64,000 bases of DNA from Saccharomyces paradoxus. Its lineage: Eukaryota > Ascomycota > Saccharomycetes > Saccharomycetales > Saccharomycetaceae. Every line of letters starts with the position of its first letter. The first letter of the stretch is position 1. Below the pieces are notes generated by a model. It was not told the DNA's origin, searched no databases, and saw nothing but the letters and a program-made list of their open reading frames with translations. The stretch lies in contig NC_047492.1 in assembly GCF_002079055.1 (NCBI RefSeq), positions 232,035-296,034 on the forward strand, in the 5' to 3' direction. The position numbers and the translations under genes are program-made. Positions 49,199-58,031 of the stretch are shown in pieces.

Positions 49199-52007
49199 TA
49201 TTTTTTTTTAAATGTCCCGGCAGTATTGTTTAAGGGGTCAATAAAAGTTTCACAACTATATCTTGGCCTGTACAGGCTAAAATAGAAAATTATCTGACAA
49301 TTGAATGTTTGCCAGTTAAGATATGGGTTCAGTTCTGGCTGCAGCATATTACGGACAATTAAACAGATAACCAGTATTTTTGTGCGTCTTATTGTAATAG
49401 AGAGATTCGCCATATTAAATTCATTAGCAATGACACCTACACAGGATGTCATTGTATTTAGTAAAGTAAAAATTTGTATTATGTAAAGATAGAAAAAACC
49501 CGTGTCGTACTTATTCAACGCAAATGGTTTTGGTTTGGCCCACTTGTGTTTCTGAATGTAATATCAGCAAACCAGGCTATGTTAGCTTCAACTTCACCGT
49601 CCAAATATTTCTTAGTTCGGATTATTCAGTGAGGAGGGAATATCAATATGATATGTGATCTCACTCTCTGAAGCTAAGTGACAATAAAAAGAGGAGGTAC
49701 CACAATAGGAATGTGGCAAGACAAGTACTGAAGTCTAGTAATAACGTGGTCACATCAGTAACGGAAGGGCCTGTGCACTGTGCTACCACGAACTCTATTA
49801 TATTATCATCCATCAAAACTGAGTTACAGTTATTCTAAGCACATATGGTACTATGGATAACGGCAGGTGACAGAAAGTGTCAATCAAAATTTCTACACAT
49901 AACCATAACCTACGTATTTCAGGGGTATATTTTTCTCCTACAAAGATTGAATACAAATAGAACCTGGTAATGATCGATGATTTTCAATTTCTTGATAAAG
50001 GTGATTATCTTATATATACAAAACAGAAAAACTAGAAGTCGTCCTTAAAGATTTGGGATTCCGCAGGAGGAGGTCTATAATTCTCCATACCACTTTAAAG
50101 TACTTCTTCTTCGTTATATACGTTGTCATTAAGGACTTTGTTACACTGTCAATTCTCGTGGTTCAAGCTGTATTGTATTTGATTACGTTTTAATCTGTAT
50201 TCTACTATTCACATTTAAGCATCATATATGCCACTATTTTAGAACATGAATATCAGTCATGATTATGTAATAATAAAAGATGAACAATGATTGGTCGTTG
50301 TTCTAAGAGTAAAAAATGTATAAATGGAAAGATTAGCGTCTTTAAATGCTAAAAAAGATGGCGGTCCTTTCTTATGCATTTCACAGTCTGCTCCCAGGAT
50401 ATTAGCAGCTGCATTTTAGATAAAGCTGTCAGATTGAGATTCATTAAAAATGCATCGATATGTAGAATAGAAAATTCACATCTAATATCGTGATGTCTGT
50501 CAAACTCAAAAACATCTTGAAATTGAGCTGCCGAGCTTTATTTGATAGCTTTCAGTTCTTTTCTAGAATGTGGATAATGTCATCCCGACATTTAAGTATT
50601 AAAAGAGCCAACCGTCAACTTCTACAAGCATTGCAGTTTTATTTGGCAGGAGTGGACAAACTGAGGAAGCTAGCCCATACTAGGAAAATGTGCAGACATG
50701 ATAACTTGTAACCGTTAAGATTTTTTGGATATCATCCGTTTAAGTTCATGCGGGTTATTGACGATCGTTACTTCTTAGTAACATTTATAACGCTTTTTTG
50801 ACTATAGAAATGTTGTAATAGAAGGTTGGAGCCTTTAGTTCTTGTCTTGAGTCTTGGAGCCACCTTCCCCTTGACGGTACAAAAGCTCATGAATAAGAGA
50901 GGTAAATCAATGAAAACGGGTTATAAAATGAAAGTGCTTTGTCCACCATTGTTGACGAACAGAAAAGTATCACCAAACGATAACATGAAGTTTCAAAGAG
51001 AATGGATAGGTGTCTGTTTGAGCAGAAAGTCTCGAATACTGAAGAGGTCTTCCGAGGGTTCTTTAACGCTATTCTCTTCTGATGTTTATTTCCAAAAGAT
51101 ACATGTGACGTTTTAGTTAAATATCAAACAATGATCATAAATCAGGGCAGTGAAATTTGAAAGTGGCGCAACCTTCAGTTCATTTTTTTGCTTATCAATT
51201 TTAGAGCTGTAGCGATCTCGAAAGGGTTTGCGTAACTTTATAAAAAGATTTTTTATTTAACGGCTGTAGTATGATCAGACATGCGGAAGCTACGATCCAA
51301 GAGCCCCGCGAAAAGTCATAAACAAAATTATTTCGTTCTTAATGAAATATTACTTCTGATATAGAAATACTATTTTGCTCGTTGACGCTACGAAAAGCAG
51401 AATTTGAAAAGGATTATAGATGGTATCTTCGTCATTCAAATCATAAATTTCTACGGTGTACTCCCCTCTCCCCGAATATGATTTCCATTTCATATTTAAA
51501 ATTTGGGAAACTATACTTTTCTTTCACGTAATCGTTTAGATCACACCGTACCAAGCTTAGTCAATAAGCTTCTGAACGAGGATCCAAATCTCAAATTCAG
51601 ATATTCTCTTTGACCAAAAACGGAAGCTTTACAGGCACGCGAAAGGGTTTTTCAAGGCACATCTCGGCACCCCTACAATTGGCATTCTCACATTCCTCCA
51701 CATACGAATAGATAAAGGCACCATAAAACAATACCTTCGCATAAGAATCTATGGTAGATACATGCCTCGTTCAGGAACAAGTGCGACCTCATAGTTACCG
51801 TGAATATTTTGGGAGAGAGACGAGTTATGAAGGATGTGAGATATTGGATGAGAGCACCCCCCCAGCCAGTGATTCGTTTAAGTCGTGGTGACTGGTGAAG
51901 GAATGTGTATAAATAAAGCCACTATGATCTTCCTTTTATGCAAATATGTCTTCATTCCTTTCTTTCCTGTTAAGCTTATATCAGCACTAACAAACAAAAC
52001 AAATACA
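49199..52007. other. 2.8-kb gene-poor subtelomeric stretch
   Basis: Between IRC7 and the PAU gene. No gene is clear. Open frames at 50490-50711 and 50808-51115 (plus strand) may be relics: the second opens without ATG, and a neighbouring frame at about 51003-51098 also reads as coding-like, so a decayed gene with frameshifts is possible. S288C annotates YFR057W in this general interval; I cannot match it. PAU promoter signals fill the last 150 bp. Confidence 0.35.
51908..51915 (+). promoter_or_regulatory. TATA box of the PAU gene
   Basis: TATAAATA about 93-100 bp upstream of the PAU ATG at 52008. TCGTTTA at 51874-51880 resembles the Upc2 AR1 site seen at anaerobic DAN/TIR genes, with one mismatch. 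Confidence 0.5.
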
Positions 52008-52382
52008 ATGGTCAAATTAACTTCAATCGCTGCTGGTGTTGCCGCCATCGCTGCTGGTGTTGCCGCTGCCCCAGCCACTACTACTCTGTCTCCATCTGAC
52101 GAAAGAGTCAACCTGGTTGAATTGGGTGTCTACGTCTCTGATATCAGAGCTCACTTAGCCCAATACTACATGTTCCAGGCCGCCCACCCAACTGAAACCT
52201 ACCCAGTTGAAGTTGCTGAAGCCGTTTTCAACTACGGTGACTTCACCACCATGTTGACCGGTATTGCTCCAGACCAAGTCACCAGAATGATCACCGGTGT
52301 CCCATGGTACTCTACCAGATTGAGACCAGCCATTTCTAGCGCTTTATCCAAGGACGGTATCTACACTGCCATTCCAAAATAG
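52008..52382 (+). CDS. Seripauperin, PAU/TIR family cell-wall protein
   Basis: Encodes 124 residues of the subtelomeric PAU family, induced in anaerobic and cold growth and repressed by heme. A secretion signal ([21 protein letters not shown]) is followed by the PAU/SRP1-TIP1 domain with the conserved [38 protein letters not shown] and [10 protein letters not shown] segments. The Ser-rich repeats and GPI signal of the TIR/DAN genes are absent, as in true seripauperins. A longer open frame begins at 51885, but the ATG at 52008 starts the signal peptide. Which of the many PAU paralogues it corresponds to cannot be told here. Confidence 0.95.
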   Translation: MVKLTSIAAGVAAIAAGVAAAPATTTLSPSDERVNLVELGVYVSDIRAHLAQYYMFQAAHPTETYPVEVAEAVFNYGDFTTMLTGIAPDQVTRMITGVPWYSTRLRPAISSALSKDGIYTAIPK

Positions 52383-53238
52383 GAACACGGACCTTTACGA
52401 ATGAAATTCTATAGACATTGATAAGTAACGAAAAATAAAATATAGAAAAAAAAAAAGCTCTTTTTGGTGATATAAGTACAGTTAATTATATAAATGTATA
52501 TTAAAATTATAAACCTGTTTGATCAATGACGGTACTTTCAAACCATTCTTATCACCACGGTGAACCCAGAAACAACCTCTCTTTTGGGGCCGCCTCCTAG
52601 GTGGGGGGTTGAGAGTACGAAGGAAACAATTATCATGAAAATACTGAATTCTAAAACGTATTGTTTTCGTACTCTTTTACTTTTTCAATAGATAGGTCGC
52701 TTTTTTTTTATTGGATCGGCCCGGAGTCGTTATTACACATGTGTCACTTTTGAGATTAAGGTTGTAGATCAGGGAATTTTTCCGTGGCAGTGCGATTCCT
52801 ATTTAGTATTCGGTACTGGCCTCCCTAAAGCCTTCAACACCGCCCGTGATTAACAATAAATGTGAAAACAAAAGTTATGTGTGAACGGTCTGGCTGTAAT
52901 TAATGCTCAATAATCGTGTCATGATTTTGTGGATCAAACTATTATATATCCTTTCCCAACATATTAACACTCTAGACCAGCTCAAGTTGTGCTGATATAA
53001 TTTCTTGATAAAACGGGCCATATAACTTTTTTGGATATACATGGAATAAGGCATCACTTATAGAAGAAAACGACATTGAGTTTTACGCATCTAGTAGGAT
53101 GGTAGCAAGTTTATTTTTTGTTAACGAGCGGCGAATAGGTGAAAGAGAATAGTTATAATAGTAAAGAGTAAAATAATTTTGATTAGTCAGATCTGATGAA
53201 TTACACAAACTATAAAATTGAAGAAGGCGCATTCGTTT
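52383..53238. other. 856-bp stretch between PAU and the COS fragment
   Basis: AT-rich, no open frame of note. An A-run at 52447-52456 follows the PAU stop in its 3' flank. A short G-rich patch (52581-52610) contains cctcctaggtgggggg. Nothing else recognised. Confidence 0.3.
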
Positions 53239-54030
53239 CTACACCAAGGGCTCCTCACTGCGAGATAATTGGGCTTCTTTAATGTATGGCCATAGTTCAA
53301 TGTTCAACGAAGCAAACCGCATAGGTTTCTTTGATGATAAAAGGCGATAGAAGAAGTGGCTAAAAAACCATTCACAGTCAATTCCATCGAAGAAAAACTC
53401 CTCATTCGTCCAGACTTTTTTTTCAAACAAGTACCTATTCATTTTCTTTGCAATTTCATTCCATCCATTCGCACCACCTTCTTGTTCATTTATAATAGTT
53501 GACAAGAACTGCATCTTTTGTTCCATTTTCATAAGTGAAACTCTCAGATTTTGGAAAGCTGGTACCATTATAAGAAAAATCCCTCCAAGATAGAGGATGC
53601 GAAATATAATGCAATAATTACGTGACACGTAGATACAGTTTAAAAAAGCAAGGAATTCCGCCAAAGAGTGAATAGTGAAGATCCTTTTAAGAACCCAGGT
53701 AAGCTTGAATCGGTGAACTTCCTTGGGGAGCTGCACGTCTTCCAGGTCAACAGGGCTCCATGCTTTCTCACTATTGAACAACTTCCATTGTTCGTCAACT
53801 TCTGTAGCATAGACTTCCAAAGCCTCTTCAATGTAAGGGACAGCACCTTTAAATGACTTAGCCTTGGCAGCTTCGTCCTTCTTCAAAGAGAATGGTTCGA
53901 GAAGAGTTGTTCTGAACATTCCTTGGCAGTCCGCAGCATGAAAAAAAAAGTACTTCGTATTCCAGGCTTTGTTTTCATAGAGGTAAGAATTCAGATTTCT
54001 TGCAACAGCTTCCCAATCATCAGCTACTAC
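53239..54030 (-). pseudogene. COS/DUP380 membrane-protein gene, 5'-truncated
   Basis: COS proteins (about 380 residues in S. cerevisiae) are endosomal membrane proteins that promote ubiquitin-dependent sorting of cargo to the vacuole. This copy keeps the C-terminal ~260 residues, from DDWEAVARNLNSYLYENKAW on. It has the internal FRTTLLEPFSLKKDEA motif, a transmembrane pair (about CIIFRILYLGGIFLIM) and the family C-terminus IKEAQLSRSEEPLV. The N-terminal ~120 residues with the first membrane segments are gone: the frame runs straight into a delta LTR fragment at 54032. An internal Met at 53919 could still start a 226-residue product, but promoter and N-terminus are lost. Confidence 0.85.
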
Positions 54031-54031
54031 A

Positions 54032-54128
54032 CCTCGAGGAGAACTTCTAGTGTATTCTGTATATCTAATATTATAGCCTTTAGTAACAATGGAATCCCAA
54101 CAATATCTAATTATTCACCCAATTCTCA
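54032..54128 (+). mobile_element. Ty1/Ty2 delta LTR, 3'-end fragment
   Basis: The last ~97 bp of a delta LTR. It has the typical words CCTCGAGGAGAACTTCTAG, a CTAATATTATAGCC block, AATGGAATCCCAACAA and the TTCTCA end at 54123-54128. The first ~235 bp of the LTR are missing, and the fragment abuts the COS reading frame, so a deletion or recombination removed the LTR start together with the COS 5' end. No Ty internal sequence is present. Confidence 0.85.
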
Positions 54129-54554
54129 ATAACATCTAGAAAGGGCAATAAACTTACTACATTATGACATATAAGCTAGATCGTTATTCATTACGTCAAC
54201 ATTTTTCCTAACCGCCGCGCAGGCACGCCGCGCATTTCTTTTCCTCGAAGAAAGCGGAAAAAAAAAAATGAAAAAAAAAAAAAAAGTATAAATAGTGGAG
54301 TCTTTTCCCATTTAACATTTAGAAAAAAATTCGACTGGAAATTTTTTGCTGAACATTTAACCGGAGAACCTTGGTGGCTTTTTCTCAGTTTCGTGGGCTT
54401 GTACATTTTACCTAGTATGCTGGGAACTTTTTTTCCTGTATTCTATTCTATTTCTTGCCTTACTTTTCTTATTATTTTTTTATTCGTTTATAACAAACTA
54501 AAAGAAGTAACTATTTTCAGTTTCAATTGATAACAACCCAAATACGTAAAAGCA
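54129..54554 (+). promoter_or_regulatory. IMD2-type promoter with TATA box and long initiation zone
   Basis: TATAAATA at 54287-54294 lies about 260 bp upstream of the ATG, directly after a broken A-rich block (54259-54285). A GC-rich cluster (54210-54235) is further upstream. This layout matches S. cerevisiae IMD2, where GTP level selects between upstream G starts (short attenuated transcript) and a downstream A start (mRNA). Conservation of that switch is an inference from spacing. Confidence 0.6.
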
Positions 54555-56126
54555 ATGGCCGCTATTAAAGACTACAAGACCGCACTGCAATTTGCCAAGA
54601 GCCTTCCAAGACTGGATGGTTTGTCTGTGCAGGAATTGATGGACTCGAAGATCAGAGGTGGGTTGACTTATAACGATTTTTTGATCTTACCAGGTTTAGT
54701 CGATTTTGCGTCCTCTGAAGTTAGCCTACAGACTAAGCTGACCAGGAATATCACTTTAAACATTCCATTGGTTTCCTCTCCAATGGACACTGTGACAGAA
54801 TCGGAAATGGCCATCTTTATGGCTCTGTCGGGTGGTATCGGTTTCATTCACCATAACTGTACGCCCAAGGACCAAGCTGACATGGTCAGAAGGGTCAAGA
54901 ACTATGAAAATGGGTTTATTAACAACCCTATTGTGATTTCTCCAACAACCACCGTTGGTGAAGCTAAGAGCATGAAGAAAAAGTATGGATTTGCAGGCTT
55001 CCCTGTCACGGAAGATGGCAAGAGAAATGCAAAGTTGGTGGGAGTCATCACTTCTCGTGATATACAGTTCGTTGAGGACGACTCTTTACTCGTTCAGGAT
55101 GTCATGACCAAGAACCCTGTTACCGGTGCACAAGGTATCACGTTATCAGAAGGTAACGAGATTCTAAAGAAAATCAAAAAGGGTAGGCTATTGATTGTTG
55201 ATGAAAAGGGTAACTTAGTTTCTATGCTTTCCAGAACTGATTTAATGAAGAATCAAAACTACCCATTAGCGTCCAAATCTGCCAACACCAAGCAATTGCT
55301 ATGTGGTGCTTCCATTGGTACTATGGACGCTGATAAAGAAAGACTAAGATTATTGGTCAAAGCCGGCTTGGATGTCGTCATATTGGATTCATCCCAAGGC
55401 AACTCTATTTTCCAATTGAACATGCTCAAGTGGGTCAAAGAGAGTTTCGCAGGTCTGGAAGTCATCGCTGGTAACGTTGTGACCAGGGAACAAGCTGCCA
55501 ATTTGATTGCTGCCGGTGCGGATGGTTTGAGAATCGGTATGGGAACTGGCTCTATTTGTATCACTCAAGAAGTTATGGCTTGTGGTAGGCCACAAGGTAC
55601 AGCGGTCTACAACGTGTGTGAATTTGCTAACCAGTTCGGTGTTCCATGTATGGCTGATGGTGGTGTTCAAAACATCGGTCACATTACCAAGGCGTTGGCT
55701 CTTGGATCTTCTACTGTTATGATGGGTGGTATGTTGGCTGGTACTACGGAATCACCAGGTGAGTATTTCTATCAAGATGGTAAAAGATTGAAGGCGTACC
55801 GTGGTATGGGTTCCATTGACGCCATGCAAAAGACTGGTACTAAAGGGAATGCATCTACGTCTCGTTACTTTTCAGAATTTGACAGCGTTTTGGTTGCACA
55901 GGGTGTCTCCGGCGCTGTCGTTGACAAAGGATCCATTAAGAAATTTATTCCGTACTTGTACAATGGATTACAACATTCTTGCCAAGACATTGGCTGTAGG
56001 TCGTTAACTGTATTAAAGAAGAATGTCCAGAGCGGTAAAGTTAGATTTGAATTCAGAACGGCTTCTGCTCAACTAGAAGGTGGTGTTAATAACTTACATT
56101 CTTACGAAAAGCGTTTACATAACTGA
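54555..56126 (+). CDS. IMD2: IMP dehydrogenase, IMD2-type
   Basis: Rate-limiting step of GTP synthesis: IMP + NAD+ to XMP. The 523 residues match Imd2 length and are uninterrupted. The (beta/alpha)8 barrel is split by a CBS-domain pair at about 120-235 ([15 protein letters not shown] to [14 protein letters not shown]). The catalytic cysteine (about 335) is in [11 protein letters not shown]; the flap Arg-Tyr is in [11 protein letters not shown]... and the C-terminus is SYEKRLHN. Residues at variable sites favour IMD1/IMD2 over IMD3/IMD4, and there is no intron (IMD4 has one). In S288C, IMD1 is broken and IMD2 is on chromosome VIII right. Confidence 0.92.
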   Translation: MAAIKDYKTALQFAKSLPRLDGLSVQELMDSKIRGGLTYNDFLILPGLVDFASSEVSLQTKLTRNITLNIPLVSSPMDTVTESEMAIFMALSGGIGFIHHNCTPKDQADMVRRVKNYENGFINNPIVISPTTTVGEAKSMKKKYGFAGFPVTEDGKRNAKLVGVITSRDIQFVEDDSLLVQDVMTKNPVTGAQGITLSEGNEILKKIKKGRLLIVDEKGNLVSMLSRTDLMKNQNYPLASKSANTKQLLCGASIGTMDADKERLRLLVKAGLDVVILDSSQGNSIFQLNMLKWVKESFAGLEVIAGNVVTREQAANLIAAGADGLRIGMGTGSICITQEVMACGRPQGTAVYNVCEFANQFGVPCMADGGVQNIGHITKALALGSSTVMMGGMLAGTTESPGEYFYQDGKRLKAYRGMGSIDAMQKTGTKGNASTSRYFSEFDSVLVAQGVSGAVVDKGSIKKFIPYLYNGLQHSCQDIGCRSLTVLKKNVQSGKVRFEFRTASAQLEGGVNNLHSYEKRLHN

Positions 56127-56285
56127 ATGTTCGAATGGGATCATTAATACAATAGTAGTGATGATAATCTTATGTAGTGCTGTCCGTATGGCACCTATTC
56201 ATACTGCATTACAATTATATGAATGGGGTGATATGTTATGTTAATATATAGTGTGTTTATACCTTCTTATTGATAAATAGTATAT

Positions 56286-56296
56286 TTTTATGTTTA
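56286..56296 (+). promoter_or_regulatory. ARS consensus sequence in core X
   Basis: TTTTATGTTTA, an 11/11 match to the ACS WTTTAYRTTTW. Core X elements carry an ORC site and weak origin activity, so this is the expected element. The AT-rich 56150-56350 surroundings fit an ARS B domain. Confidence 0.75.
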
Positions 56297-56761
56297 GGTG
56301 ATTTTAGTGGTGAATATTTGGTAGCAACTATATTAATATATATAAAATGGGTAGTGGGTATTTGTATGAAAACGTTATAAAACATGAAGTTGAGAGTATT
56401 TATATGATAACTGAGGTTATGTGATCAGTTATAGATATTAAAATGTGGATAATCGTGGGTGTTATGGGTAAATGGCACAGGGTATAAACCGCTGAGGCAA
56501 GTGCCGTGTATGGTGATGTGGTGATGTATATGGTACTAATCGAGTGAGAGATGGCCTTGGTGTAGAGTATCATGGCGGGGTAAGTTGGGGTGTGATGTGT
56601 TCTATAGCGTCCGTGTGCATATGCGATATCGTTAAATAAATAGAAGGTGAGTATGGTAGATCTAGGTATGTGGTAGTGATAGTTGGAGGTGGTGTTGTTT
56701 GGGGATGTGGAAGGTATAATGGAGAGGTTGATAGTGTGGCAGGGTAAGTTACTTCTTGCAT

Positions 56762-56813
56762 TGTTTACGTTTGATTTGTTTACATTAGATTTGTTTACGT
56801 TTGATCTGTTTAC
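56762..56813 (+). repeat. 15-bp x4 array of forkhead-type sites (TGTTTAC)
   Basis: TGTTTAC occurs at 56762, 56777, 56792 and 56807, exactly 15 bp apart, in near-identical units of the form TTGTTTACRTTTGAT. Each equals the Fkh1/Fkh2 consensus RTAAAYA on the other strand. The array lies in the X repeat region, about 470 bp from the ACS. Confidence 0.8.
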
Positions 56814-57161
56814 ATGTGGTATGTAGTGTTATAGTAAGGACGACATGGTAGATGGGGGAAGGTAGATGGATGGTAGGGTAAGTGGTAGTGGGAGTTGGAT
56901 ATTAGATATTGGAAATGGATAGATGGTGGTTCGGGTGTGGAGATGAATACTCGGAGGATGGATGGTGGTGGTTAGGAGTGGTGGAGTGGGAGAATGGGGC
57001 AGGGCATGGGGTGGTGAGGTAAGTGCCGTGGATTGTGATGTGGGAGAGGTAGGGTAAGAGGGGGAAAGATGAGAAGAGATAGAGGAGGGTAAGATGAGAT
57101 GGGGATAGGAAGGGATGGAGTGAGGGTTAATGTTAGGGTTAGGGTTAGGGTAGTGTTAGGG

Positions 57162-57347
57162 TGTGGTGTGTGTGTGGGTGTGGTGTGTGTGGGTGTGGTG
57201 TGTGGGTGTGGGTGTGGGTGTGGTGTGTGTGGGTGTGTGGGTGTGGGTGTGGGTGTGGGTGTGGGTGTGGTGTGGGTGTGGTGTGTGGTGTGTGTGTGGG
57301 TGTGGGTGTGGTGTGGGTGTGGGTGTGGGTGTGGGTGTGGTGTGGGT
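57162..57347 (+). repeat. Internal telomeric TG1-3 repeat
   Basis: 186 bp of pure irregular TG1-3 sequence (GTGTGGGTGTGG type), the yeast telomerase product, lying between X and Y'. It binds Rap1. Its orientation (G-rich strand toward the end) equals that of the right telomere, as expected when a Y' has been added onto a former X-only telomere. Confidence 0.97.
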
Positions 57348-57884
57348 ATATATATGTCACTGTATTGCATGCTGGATGGTGTTAGACAAGGCCGTAGGGA
57401 CATATAGCATCTAGGAAGTAACCTTGTACGAAAATAGGCATTATTTCCTGTTTAGGCGATTGTGACGCAGATTTTAGTCCAACGATCTAGCGTCAAGGAA
57501 TTTTTTTATAGTGGGACATTGCACCAAGGAAGTAATTTGATACGTCGTTGGTGAATGGGTCTGTTTTCTTATTCGGCGGGGTAATACATTTTTGGGGGAA
57601 GTTTGTCTGTCTGACGCGCCATATGTAGGTACGCCAAAAAGGGCTCCTCTACTTCGAAGCGCGAGGTCGTATACCTAATAAGGAAATGTAATTTATAACT
57701 TTTTATTATATTGGTCTTTTCGAGAGCGGAAGAAGTTGTAGGCTAAGCGCAGGCTAAGCGTAGGTCCATGTTTAAAGTATCCAAGAGAATATCCACGAAG
57801 CGGCTGAGCAACGAACAGAATCCTGGTTCTCCTCGACTAAGCAGATAGTTAAGATACTGTGCACCATGGAAATTGAAAACGAAA

Positions 57885-58031
57885 GTACGTACCGAGTACT
57901 TTATTTTTGCAGGCCGGAAATCAAGGATGAATGAGACATCCTTCTGTTTTCTATGTTGTGCTTGAAGGGGACAGACAGTCCCTTATCTTAGTGAGATTTC
58001 TTATTAACTGAATTTTCTTTGCTGCTGCTAG
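57885..58031 (+). other. YRF1: Y' helicase gene intron
   Basis: 147 nt, with GTACGT at the 5' end, TATTAAC branch site at 58002-58008 and CTAG at the 3' end. Splicing joins AAC GAA A to AG ATT CTG, keeping the frame into [13 protein letters not shown]. Confidence 0.8.

Larger units (their letters stand above)
56127..57161. repeat. Subtelomeric X element (core X and STR region)
   Basis: Core X is recognised at about 56270-56620, in the orientation of a right telomere. It has the ARS-linked stretch ATGTTTAGGTGATTTT, ATGTGGATAAT, GGGTAAATGGCACAGGGTAT and ACCGCTGAGGCAAGTGCCGT. Distally (56620-57130) follow G-rich subtelomeric repeats with many GGTAAG words, the type found in the X combinatorial repeats, and TTAGGG units (57133-57150, 57156-57161) that fit Tbf1 binding. 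Borders are approximate. 56127-56270 is AT-rich 3' flank of IMD2. Confidence 0.85.

Noticed and set aside
56972-57403. Open frames made of Thr-His-Pro or Val-Gly-Cys repeats
   Set aside because: They are translations of the TG1-3 telomere repeat and G-rich X repeats, not genes.
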